64,000 bases of DNA, taken from assembly GCF_007860125.1 (NCBI RefSeq), contig NZ_SJPW01000002.1, positions 310,001 through 374,000 on the forward strand, read 5' to 3'. Positions 37,715 through 45,449 of the stretch are shown one piece after another; within the stretch, counting starts at the first letter, position 1; each line of letters starts with the position of its first letter. The position numbers and the translations under genes were made by a program. A model generated the notes under the pieces. The model worked only from the letters and a program-made list of their open reading frames with translations, had not been told where the DNA came from and did not search any database. This stretch comes from Rubripirellula tenax (GTDB taxonomy: Bacteria; Planctomycetota; Planctomycetia; Pirellulales; Pirellulaceae).

Positions 37715-38065
37715 GTTCGTATCGGACGCGAACATCTCGCTTCACGTCGACAACGTGAACTGAGTTTTTGACGATTCCTTAAACGGTCAACTTGTTAACC
37801 GAACAAGACAAGTCGCTTCCAAGAATTGGTTGTCGCATAAAGTGTTTGAACCCAAGATGGACCAAGCGTCGCGTGATCAACAACTGACGTAGCGACCTCG
37901 TCACGAGTTTCGTTCAACGAAATGGTTTTGCTGCCACGAATCGCACGAATGGACACGAATCAGTGCAAGTCCATTCGTGTTATTCGTGGCAAAAGTCTAG
38001 CTGAGTCGACCAACCGTTAGCGACTTCCGCGATGCGTAAAATCGTCCGTTGTTGGTCATGCGATG
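37715..38065. other. Intergenic region with a palindromic repeat
   Basis: About 350 bp between the SGNH gene and the converging PEP-CTERM gene. No gene is seen. It holds the inverted repeat at 37933-37990; the rest shows no motif I can support. Confidence 0.6.
37933..37990. repeat. Inverted repeat, CACGAAT-type
   Basis: Arms of 22 bp (37933-37954 and 37969-37990) match as inverted copies at 20 of 22 positions around a 14-bp loop. Each arm contains the word CACGAAT twice. This short dispersed-repeat form recurs in planctomycete intergenic regions as far as I recall; copy number in this genome cannot be tested here. Confidence 0.6.
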
Positions 38066-38680
38066 CTAAGCAGCGACGGAAGCGAACTGCTTTGCCTTGC
38101 GCCGTCGTCGCACCCAGAGTGCAACGCCTGCTGCTGCCAGGGCCACGAACGATCCGGGCTCGGGTACGGCGGCTGCAACAATTTGGAATGAACCACCGGT
38201 GAAGACACCAAGGTTGCCGTCCAGTTGCGCATCATCAATGTTGACGGCGTAGGTGCCCGGCGCAAGCCCGTTGGTGTTGATGCTAAGCGTTGTCAACAGA
38301 GCATCGTCGGTCGGAAACGTTTGTGGCAAATCGTACTCGATGCTCAGGTACGCAACGCCCGGATTGGTGGTGTCGCGATTGAAGCTGGAGCCAGCGCTGA
38401 TGATGTTTCCGTTTCCGATCAAACCCGAACGGTCGAAGATCCCGGCACTGGGCGTGTCGAAAGTCGCTCCATTGCCCAGGCTAAAGTCCACGGTCAAGGC
38501 AATCCCGGCCGGATCTCCGATTCCGTTCCAACGTGCAAATACATCGACGGACTGGATTCCGGAATCTTGTTCAAAAATGGGTCCAGACGCTGGAGCCGAA
38601 ATCACAACCGCAGCACTGGCCGTGGAAACGAGCATGGATCCAGCGATTAGGAGCCCAAGACCAAAGGAGAGAATCTTCAT
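38066..38680 (-). CDS. PEP-CTERM sorting-domain protein
   Basis: A 204-residue exported protein. The ATG at 38680 gives a signal peptide (SFGLGLLIAGSMLVSTASA). The middle is a beta-rich domain of about 130 residues (IFEQDSGIQSVDVFARWNG...) with a cohesin-like look. The C-terminus is a full PEP-CTERM tag: VPEPGS, a hydrophobic helix (FVALAAAGVALWV) and an Arg cluster RRRRK, the recognition site for exosortase sorting. It lies downstream of, and on the same strand as, the CotH/dockerin giant, which hints at a surface assembly. Confidence 0.85.
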   Translation of the reverse strand: MKILSFGLGLLIAGSMLVSTASAAVVISAPASGPIFEQDSGIQSVDVFARWNGIGDPAGIALTVDFSLGNGATFDTPSAGIFDRSGLIGNGNIISAGSSFNRDTTNPGVAYLSIEYDLPQTFPTDDALLTTLSINTNGLAPGTYAVNIDDAQLDGNLGVFTGGSFQIVAAAVPEPGSFVALAAAGVALWVRRRRKAKQFASVAA

Positions 38681-38740
38681 TTGTCTATCTTCTTTCAAAG
38701 TGTCAATTCAAGGATGCGTACAAGAGTAATCAAGTGATGC

Positions 38741-41700
38741 TCAAAGAGAGGCAAAATACAGGTCCAGTCTTTCGAGTCTTGACAATAGGCGGTCAACGGA
38801 CCTACTGGCGACGACGTCCGAATCCGTTCTTCCAGTGTTGCCTTCGTCTCCAGTCGCCGAATCCGAGACGATAACGGCGTTTCGTAAGCGTTTAGCGAGT
38901 CGGTCATACGTCCGCTGGCGACGTTGTCGCACGGATTCTTCTTCCGCTCCGCCTACCTCGACCGATGGAGTCGTCGTCACTGACGTGGTAGCCAATGAGG
39001 TCGCTTCGACCGAGTCCACGCTGGCCATGACCAACTGCGTAGTCGCTGCGAGCGACAAAGCGGGCGCGGCCGACAGGGCGGCTGCTGGAACCGAAATTGG
39101 TGCGACGATGCCAGCGGTCTGCTGGTTGCTTCGGACGATTCCCGTATCCGTCGCATTCACCCGACCGTCACGATTGACGTCGTAGATGCTCGTCACAGCG
39201 GAAGAGTTCGCTGCGGTCGATTGATTGCCGCGGACAGCACCGGTGTCAGTCGCGTTAACGCGAAGTTGCGTAGCGGTATTGCCGATGTTGAAGTCGCCGA
39301 TGACGTTTCCAAAGTAGAACACGTCATCCGATGCGAGGCCGGTGGTTGTATTCGCGGCAACCTTCACGCGAAGCCATGTGTTCTGGACCGCGTTGTCCGG
39401 GAATGTGATCTTGACCCGTGTCGATCCACCTACGCCACTGCCAGCAAGAATCGTCACCGATGGAATCGCGGCGGCAGGTAAAACATCAAACCCAGCCGCG
39501 CTGATGCCGTTCCACTGTGCAAACTGCAAGCTTCCCAAAACGAGACTCTCGGTTGCGGTCGTTGGAAGATCGTTGATGTCAACGATGACGCCATTGAGTC
39601 CGCGAGAGTAGTTCGTATAGTTCGCATAAGTTGACGATTCGCCGGGCAGTAACGCACTCTTGTCGCTCGCGATCGCGTTGTCTGCTGAACCAACGCTGCT
39701 TAGATTGGCGCCCGTTGCACCATTGTAGAAAACACTTCGTGTCGCAATCGTTGCGACGGTGATTGGGTTGATGTTTTCGGCACCGGGCGTGGCGACCGAC
39801 AACGACAATAATTCCGAAGCTCCATTGGGAAAACGTCCGTACGAAACGTCGGTGGTCTGTGCACCAAACACGACCGAGTCAACCAACGTCGTGCCGTCGA
39901 TATTGTAGAGCGAAACAGACTCGCCACCGGCCGACAGTTTGAATGCGGCGTGATTGATTCCTTGAGCAACTTCGTCATCGGCCCAGACGATCAGATAACC
40001 GTCCGCGCCGATGGTCGATCCAGCAGGGAATTGCCACTTCGTCGGACTGGTAGGGTCGTCGGTCAAATAGAAACCGCTCAAATCCACCGCCGTCGCGCCG
40101 GGATTGTACAGCTCGACCCAGTCTTCAAACGCACCGGCTTCGTCCGGATCTTCAATCGTCGAGGAATTGGATGCCATGATTTCGTTGATGTAGATCACGA
40201 CCGGTTCAACCGTTGGGACGGCGGCGATATTGCTCGCCCCAAACGTGGGTTGGGACGTTACTTCCAATTCACCAAGGCCGTCGGGGATGCGAGCCAGTGT
40301 GTTGCCGCTTGAGACTGCGCCGTAGGGAATCGTATCAATCACCGTCGTGCCGTTGGTCAGAAACACTTCCCCACCGGATGCACTGAGCGAAAAGTTGGCG
40401 TGATTGCTGCCTTCGCCGGTTTCACCATCAACCCAAATCGTTAGGAATTGACCATCGTTCAGACTGCCCGTCGGAATCGCCCACTTGCTAAGTTCGGTGG
40501 CGCTATCGGTCAGGTACAACCCAGCCAACGATACCGATCCGGGACCGTTGTTGTAAATTTCAACCCAAGGATCGAAGTCACCCGCTTGGTCTTGTGCCGT
40601 TGCGACGTTGGCGGACATCAATTCGTTCAGCGCCAAATCCGACTGCTGTGCATATCCGTCTAAAGTCGAAGACAGGTACGACGCCCGAGATGAGATGAAG
40701 CTCGTCAAACCGTAAATCGTCCTCCCTCCCGACGTCACGTTCGTCGTCAGGTTCGAATTGAACTGTGCGAGTGTGAACTGCTTGTTAGGATCGGCCGAGA
40801 CATCGGAGCGAATCAGATTCGCTAGCTTGTTGATTCGAGTGGAGGCTGAGGTGGTGTCGAAACCTTCACGCAACATTTCGGCGAGATCGCGCAGATACGC
40901 GGTACTGTACTCTTCGACCGCCCACAGGTTTTCGGCCAGCGGACGCAGTTCTTCCTCAACGGGCTGTCCGGGACGCCCCCCCGTACCCACCGGCAGAAAA
41001 AACGGATCGAGTTGGACAACGTTGGTTCCTCGATCAACAAACTGGGTGAACGTGCCGAACGATTCGTTTGCATCCCACAACAAGTGTGTGAATTGGCCCG
41101 TGTCATCACGGTCATACAAGTAATAGTTGTGAGCCGCGCCCGAGTACGAATCCAAGTTCACGAACAGGTTGTTCAGCGCCAGCGAAGCAAGCGTGTCCTG
41201 AACGTCCAGCAGCGGTTCGATCGCATCCGCCAACTCGGCCGACGGAGTATTGTTGAGCACATCGATCATCTCGATCAACTGCGAGTAATCGTTCGCGGCT
41301 TCGTTCGTCTTCAGTTCATAGAAGGCTTCGTAAGCAGCTTGATCGGTACCCAAATACGTCAAGTCTGAACCAAAGTCGGCTGATGGATCTTCCAGCACGG
41401 CGTCGTCCGATGCCGTGCCCTTGTACAAATTGCCGTCTTCGTCGTCACCAAATCGGCTTTGCGTGAACGTCGAATCCACTTGTTCAACCGCCGTGTACAG
41501 CCCGTAGAATTCGCCGTTGATCGTGACCCTGGTGAACACCGCGCGGCCAACCCCTTCGACAAAGTTCGAAGCGTAGTCGTAGAACAACTTCTCCCGCAGC
41601 ATCGTGGGGTCTTTGTAGTTGTTGTTCAGGTTCAGCTTCTTCATCCCCATGAACGTCAGATCTTCGTACTCGTTGAAGTCAATCTTGATCGACTTCTTGA

Positions 41701-42817
41701 CGCCGCTGCCGCTAAACGACGAGTTCCCTTTGAAGCGAACACCGACGTTGTCCAGTGCGACCCCGTCCGCGACAAAGTTGGCCTGGAAATAGGGGTCGGC
41801 TGCATCGGTGTCGTGCGACGTAAACAGCGTGTTGTACCAGTCGGCATCCTCAAACGTGATTGAGAGTTCGTGAACATAGGTGTCGTCAAAGAACGCAGCC
41901 GCTTCGTCATCGATGGTGACGGCTTCCCACGGCGATGCAACTTCGCCCACTTGCGAGATTTTGATCGTACCGGTGTCCACACTGGTCGCGCCGTCATCAT
42001 CCGTCACCTGCAAACCGACGACGAATGTTCCGACGGTGGCCGACGAGAAGCTTGCCGATTCACCAAACGCATCGTCGTACTCGCCGTCGCGATCGAAGTC
42101 CCAAGCGTATGTCGCAATCGTTCCGTCGGAATCGGACGACGTTGCAGCCGTCAACGAAATCGTATCCGCCGTCGTGCCGAAGTAGGGACCGCCCGCATTG
42201 GCGCTCGGCGCCAGATTCGCTTCGCCAACGACCGAGTTTGCAGCACCGGGCGTCGGCGTCGTCAGGACGCTGAGCGCTGCGCTACCATCGGGTGAACGGC
42301 CATAGGCGACATCAGCCGTTTGCACACCGAACTCGATCGAGTCGACCAGAGTCGCGCCGTCGGTGTCGTAAAGGGCGACCGCTTCGCCGCTGGCCGACAA
42401 CTTGAACGGCGCGTGGTTGTTACCCTGTTCGGGTTCACCATCGGCCCAAATCAAAAGGAAGCCACCGGCGGCGACGGTCGATCCAGCCGGGAACTGCCAT
42501 TGAGTGGGCGCGTTTACATCGTCGGTCAGATACATGCCGCCCAGATCGACCGCTGCCGTACCGGCGTTGTAGATTTCCACCCAATCCTCAAACGCGCCCG
42601 CTTCATCGGGGTCTTCGATGGTGGCCGTGTTGCTGGCCATGATCTCGTTGATGAAAAGGTCACCGGCCAGCAACTGGCGGGCTTCCAGCGCCTCGGCACA
42701 CAGACGACGCGACGGCCGACGACGGCGTGGTCCTTTGCGATCCTGCGAGCGGTCAAACTTTGATAACGTCCGACGGAAAAGACTCTGGGATTTCGACATC
42801 GTGGCAATGGCTTCCAT
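38741..42817 (-). CDS. Giant surface protein: lamin-tail, PKD, CotH kinase-like and dockerin domains
   Basis: A 1358-residue secreted protein. The basic N-terminus with ALEARQLLAGD is the planctomycete export/processing motif. Domains in order: a lamin-tail domain (INEIMASNTATIEDPDEAGAFEDWVEIYN, about 50-190), a PKD domain (AGGPYFGT..., about 200-285), a CotH-type kinase domain (VRFKGNSSFSG, NGEFYGLYTAVEQVD, HLLWDANESFGTF; about 310-730), two more lamin-tail domains, a cohesin-like beta domain (about 1025-1150) and two dockerin-type calcium repeats (LRVNATDTGAVRGNQ, YDVNRDGRVNATDTGIVRSNQ). CotH proteins phosphorylate spore-coat proteins in Bacillus; here the target is unknown. ATG at 42799 is an alternative start. 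Confidence 0.85.
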   Translation of the reverse strand: MEAIATMSKSQSLFRRTLSKFDRSQDRKGPRRRRPSRRLCAEALEARQLLAGDLFINEIMASNTATIEDPDEAGAFEDWVEIYNAGTAAVDLGGMYLTDDVNAPTQWQFPAGSTVAAGGFLLIWADGEPEQGNNHAPFKLSASGEAVALYDTDGATLVDSIEFGVQTADVAYGRSPDGSAALSVLTTPTPGAANSVVGEANLAPSANAGGPYFGTTADTISLTAATSSDSDGTIATYAWDFDRDGEYDDAFGESASFSSATVGTFVVGLQVTDDDGATSVDTGTIKISQVGEVASPWEAVTIDDEAAAFFDDTYVHELSITFEDADWYNTLFTSHDTDAADPYFQANFVADGVALDNVGVRFKGNSSFSGSGVKKSIKIDFNEYEDLTFMGMKKLNLNNNYKDPTMLREKLFYDYASNFVEGVGRAVFTRVTINGEFYGLYTAVEQVDSTFTQSRFGDDEDGNLYKGTASDDAVLEDPSADFGSDLTYLGTDQAAYEAFYELKTNEAANDYSQLIEMIDVLNNTPSAELADAIEPLLDVQDTLASLALNNLFVNLDSYSGAAHNYYLYDRDDTGQFTHLLWDANESFGTFTQFVDRGTNVVQLDPFFLPVGTGGRPGQPVEEELRPLAENLWAVEEYSTAYLRDLAEMLREGFDTTSASTRINKLANLIRSDVSADPNKQFTLAQFNSNLTTNVTSGGRTIYGLTSFISSRASYLSSTLDGYAQQSDLALNELMSANVATAQDQAGDFDPWVEIYNNGPGSVSLAGLYLTDSATELSKWAIPTGSLNDGQFLTIWVDGETGEGSNHANFSLSASGGEVFLTNGTTVIDTIPYGAVSSGNTLARIPDGLGELEVTSQPTFGASNIAAVPTVEPVVIYINEIMASNSSTIEDPDEAGAFEDWVELYNPGATAVDLSGFYLTDDPTSPTKWQFPAGSTIGADGYLIVWADDEVAQGINHAAFKLSAGGESVSLYNIDGTTLVDSVVFGAQTTDVSYGRFPNGASELLSLSVATPGAENINPITVATIATRSVFYNGATGANLSSVGSADNAIASDKSALLPGESSTYANYTNYSRGLNGVIVDINDLPTTATESLVLGSLQFAQWNGISAAGFDVLPAAAIPSVTILAGSGVGGSTRVKITFPDNAVQNTWLRVKVAANTTTGLASDDVFYFGNVIGDFNIGNTATQLRVNATDTGAVRGNQSTAANSSAVTSIYDVNRDGRVNATDTGIVRSNQQTAGIVAPISVPAAALSAAPALSLAATTQLVMASVDSVEATSLATTSVTTTPSVEVGGAEEESVRQRRQRTYDRLAKRLRNAVIVSDSATGDEGNTGRTDSDVVASRSVDRLLSRLERLDLYFASL

Positions 42818-43210
42818 TGGAAAGTTGATTAGGACCCCCCGTGTCGGGAGCTCAACGCTGGGAGCTCAGCATGCAAGTTGCAGTGCATCGAGCGGGGATG
42901 GATTTCTTCGTTAAGAAGCAACGCGCCGTCTGGCGAACGGAAGGGCCAGCGAAAATTCCGGCTTTTCTGATTTTTTCGATATTCACGCAAGAACTTCGAG
43001 AAACGGGCCGGCGGCAGTTCGGCTTCAAAAGCTTGAAGCCCCGTGAAGGACATGGATTCCATCGCGGCGGCCTGGCCCAAATTTCCCCCTGGAAGTCGGC
43101 AGGCGACGGGGCAAAGAGGCGGCTAAACTTCGGCAGAGGGAATTGCGCCAGATCAAAAAAATCCGTACCCCATTCAAACTTCCCCGCCTAACGTTCAAAC
43201 TTCCCACATC
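42818..43210. other. Intergenic region between the CotH gene and the tRNA
   Basis: About 390 bp. Short open frames on both strands look like chance. A direct repeat GGGAGCTCA occurs at 42846-42854 and 42860-42868, and TTCAAACTTCCC occurs twice just before the tRNA (around 43175-43205). Nothing else can be supported. Confidence 0.5.
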
Positions 43211-43284
43211 GCCCCCGTAGCTCAGCTGGATAGAGCAGCTCATTCCTAACGAGCAGGTCGCAGGTTCGAATCCCGCCGGGGGTG
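43211..43284 (+). tRNA. tRNA-Arg, anticodon CCU
   Basis: The sequence folds as a tRNA: acceptor arm GCCCCCG with CGGGGGT, D-arm GCTC...GAGC with GG in the loop, anticodon arm GCTCA-TTCCTAA-CGAGC giving anticodon CCT at 34-36, and T-arm with TTCGAAT. CCA is not fully encoded (GCCT follows). Two stem positions are A-C mismatches (31-39 and 51-63), unusual but not fatal. The last 20 bases are the left attachment repeat of an integrated island. Confidence 0.88.
43264..43283 (+). repeat. Attachment site attL (20 bp, tRNA 3' end)
   Basis: The final 20 bases of the tRNA, from the T-arm to position 72, recur exactly at 45217-45236. A tRNA 3' end is a classic target of tyrosine recombinases, so this pair marks the ends of an integrated element. 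Confidence 0.75.
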
Positions 43285-43289
43285 CCTGT

Positions 43290-43333
43290 AAGCTTGTCCT
43301 GATGCCTCCGAGGTCATCAGGGCAGGCTTTTTT
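43290..43333 (+). terminator. Intrinsic terminator behind the tRNA
   Basis: A long stem, AGCTTGTCCTGATG with CATCAGGGCAGGCT (one G-U pair and one mismatch), carries an inner CCT/AGG extension and ends in a six-T tract (43328-43333). It lies inside the island, so it would be an imported terminator for the tRNA. Confidence 0.85.
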
Positions 43334-43615
43334 CGTGGTTTCTTACGGGTAGACTTGCTTCCCGATCGGCCCTGATCGGCAGAGATGACACCGCCAGTGA
43401 CACCGCCGCGGTGTCGCGACGATGCTGGCCTCGGAATCCTGGCGGTGTTCTTGATCCTGGCGGTGTTCTTGGCAGTTGTGCTGTCGGTCCTTGGCCAGCG
43501 AGCAGGAATGGATGTTCAAGACCGAATCGGAACAACGCGACGGCTTTGAGCTGGTCGGCCGGTTGCCCGATGATGCTTGCGATTTTCCAAGTTGGTTTCG
43601 TGGTTGAACCAGACT
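43334..43615. other. Left part of the island, no intact gene
   Basis: No gene can be supported. An 18-bp tandem duplication lies at 43436-43453 and 43454-43471. A 25-bp sequence at 43384-43408 (GATGACACCGCC, then AGTGACACCGCCG) recurs with one change at 45153-45177. The stretch may be remnants of broken genes. Confidence 0.5.
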
Positions 43616-44131
43616 TTACAGTCCGGTCTGCTTTGATTCAGGGTGACCCGTGCAATCGATGTTTCCAGGCCGCGCATCGTTATAGAAGATGCCCAGCGTT
43701 TCCAACGTCCAAAGTGCAGATTGCACCATTGGCCAGTTCCCCTCGAACCATTCCTCACGCTCACGCTCGTAGGCTTCCATCACGTCAGGCGGGAAGTCAG
43801 GTGGACGGCCGACGTAGCACTTCCCGAAGTCCAGGATGTACGGAGCTGCCACGATCGACATCTCGATCACTCGCAAATCGCTATCGAATTGCAGCATTTC
43901 CGGCACCGCAAATCCATCGATGTCGCTGATCTGATGCGTAGACAGAATTTGGTAGCAAGCCAATTCCCGATCAAAATTCACCACTCGATCGAAGACTTTG
44001 ATGGCTGAATTGTCATTCGTTCTCCAAACGTATCCCTCTTGCCCGGTTCCAAGTAAGCTGTCAAAGTCGGTCTCACGATTCAACGCCCGACAGTATTCGG
44101 TAGCACGCTTTCGAGAGTCAATTTCGTTCAT
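43616..44131 (-). CDS. Small protein-kinase-like protein (island cargo)
   Basis: A 171-residue protein with a compressed protein-kinase fold. A glycine-rich loop LGTGQEGYVWRT and the ATP-anchoring Lys in SAIKVFDR lie near residues 27-48. A hinge-like ELACYQ helix and VIEMSIV follow. The C-terminal FYNDARPGNID has the look of the catalytic loop (HxDxKxxN), with Asp and the last Asn kept but His missing and Arg for Lys. It is much shorter than a normal kinase (about 260 residues) and lacks the DFG segment, so it may be a phosphotransferase variant or a pseudokinase. It lies divergent to a 78-residue gene, with starts overlapping. Confidence 0.6.
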   Translation of the reverse strand: MNEIDSRKRATEYCRALNRETDFDSLLGTGQEGYVWRTNDNSAIKVFDRVVNFDRELACYQILSTHQISDIDGFAVPEMLQFDSDLRVIEMSIVAAPYILDFGKCYVGRPPDFPPDVMEAYEREREEWFEGNWPMVQSALWTLETLGIFYNDARPGNIDCTGHPESKQTGL

Positions 44132-44366
44132 GCAGACTCCACGAGACCCTTATTCCGCGAAAGTGGTTCTTCGACTCGCCGTCGCCGGGCAGATACTCGC
44201 TTTAGCCCAGGTTGGCCCAGAGTTCATGATTCTCAGAGAATCAGCGGACATTCAAACGAACACCGGGCGAATCGATGTCATCATCGATCAACGTGTCGCA
44301 TCAAGTCGAGAGGTGGTTTTACCTCATGGGATACAGTCGCAGTCAAGACGGGTCGCCTACTTCTAA
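44130..44366 (+). CDS. Small hypothetical protein (78 residues, island cargo)
   Basis: The frame from the ATG at 44130 (MQTPRDPYSAKVVLRLAVAG) to 44366 looks protein-like: AQVGPEFMILRESADI, an alternating hydrophobic stretch GRIDVIIDQ, and VVLPHGI. It resembles short beta-rich planctomycete proteins with an 'LAQ.GP....LR' start that I recall only as hypothetical. It is divergent to the kinase-like gene with a 2-bp overlap of starts. Confidence 0.5.
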   Translation: MQTPRDPYSAKVVLRLAVAGQILALAQVGPEFMILRESADIQTNTGRIDVIIDQRVASSREVVLPHGIQSQSRRVAYF

Positions 44367-44603
44367 GTTTGTCGGTTGCTGTTGACCACCGAGGCGAAGG
44401 TCGCAGCAATCCGCCCATCTGTCCGGTTGTCGCGATTGCTCGACAACGATCACGACTTGGCAACTCGAGCTCCTCCCGAGTTGCGACAAGACCAGCGTTT
44501 AACATCTAAGACAATCAGGAATGCAACGGTCGTTCGATGCGTCGATCGTGTGCCAAGTATTGATCCGGCAAAGGCCGGGGAATGAAGCCCAAGCGGGCCG
44601 AAT

Positions 44604-45103
44604 GTGGATGAGCGACGAAGCCCCTTCGTGTCTGCCGTGTTTGTCTTTGGAATCATCGCCGGATACGAAGACCAAAACGATCACGACTCACTGCGAAGTA
44701 ATCCCATCTTTAAACTCATCGCCGGTCGGTCGCCCGAAGACGATGACTTAGCCAACCGATCATCTCACGGTCGGAGAACGTCGTCACCGCAACCGATCTG
44801 CTGAAGATGAAAGACTGATTCATCGACCGTTTCGTCGATTCCTTTGCCCAAGCGCCAGCCGAGATCACGTTGGACATCGACACCTTCGACGATCCCGCGC
44901 ATGGCAATCAACAGCTCGTCCTCTTTCACCGTTTCTACAACCAGTACCAATTTCAAGTTCGCGCGATCACTTGTGCACAGAACGACATGGTCGTGTTGCC
45001 GAGTCTGCCCTTTGGCAGTGCCCACGCAAGCCTGGGAGCGGCCGATGATCTGCGGCGAGTTGTCGAAAAGATCCGCGAGCGATTTACGCACGTGACGATT
45101 CAC
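44604..45103 (+). pseudogene. Broken IS1380-type transposase
   Basis: Two frames together give the middle of an IS1380-family DDE transposase. The first part reads VFVFGIIAGYEDQNDHDSLRSNPIFKLIAGRSPEDDDLAN and then breaks down near 44755. A second frame from about 44830 reads FVDSFAQAPAEITLDIDTFDDPAHGNQQLVLFHRFYNQYQFQ, with the catalytic-core hallmark D-DDPAHG, and goes on to ASLGAADDLRRVVEKIRERF. The N-terminal and C-terminal thirds and any terminal inverted repeats are missing, so the copy is dead. It lies inside the tRNA island. Confidence 0.75.
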
Positions 45104-45216
45104 ATACCACAGCTGCAGCAATTCTTGAGCTTTAATGTCCTGGATTGAACACGATGACACCGCCCGTGACACCGCCGATCCGGTTGACTGGCCTTTTTCG
45201 GTTTTTCAGTCCCGTT

Positions 45217-45236
45217 GTTCGAATCCCGCCGGGGGT
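45217..45236 (+). repeat. Attachment site attR (20 bp)
   Basis: An exact copy of the last 20 bases of the tRNA-Arg gene at 43264-43283, 1953 bp further on. The bases just outside differ, so the repeat is precisely 20 bp. Confidence 0.75.
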
Positions 45237-45245
45237 ATTTCTTTG

Positions 45246-45278
45246 AAAGCCTGGTGCCGAATTGGCGTCAGGCTTTTT
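45246..45278 (+). terminator. Orphan intrinsic terminator beyond attR
   Basis: AAAGCCTG (45246-45253) pairs with CAGGCTTT (45269-45276), with an inner GCC/GGC pair, then a T-run. It has no gene directly upstream. It best fits as the original terminator of the tRNA gene, pushed away by the island. Confidence 0.75.
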
Positions 45279-45449
45279 GGGTTTGCAGTTTGCCTTGGTA
45301 GCGGTCGTGGTACGGCTGGTAATGAAAGGTGTCGTTATTCAGGCGACGAATCCAGATACGTACAACGAACGCGGGCTTGGGAGCACTTGGCGGGTATCTC
45401 CGCCTTGGACTCAAACATCTCCGTTGGTTGCCGACTTATATTAAGCGGC

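Noticed and set aside
44765-45172. Minus-strand 135-codon frame
   Set aside because: It is opposite the IS1380 transposase remnant, which is the meaningful strand.
45135-45449. Upstream extension of the glycohydrolase frame
   Set aside because: It would translate the att site and a terminator; the ATG at 45450 begins the protein-like part.
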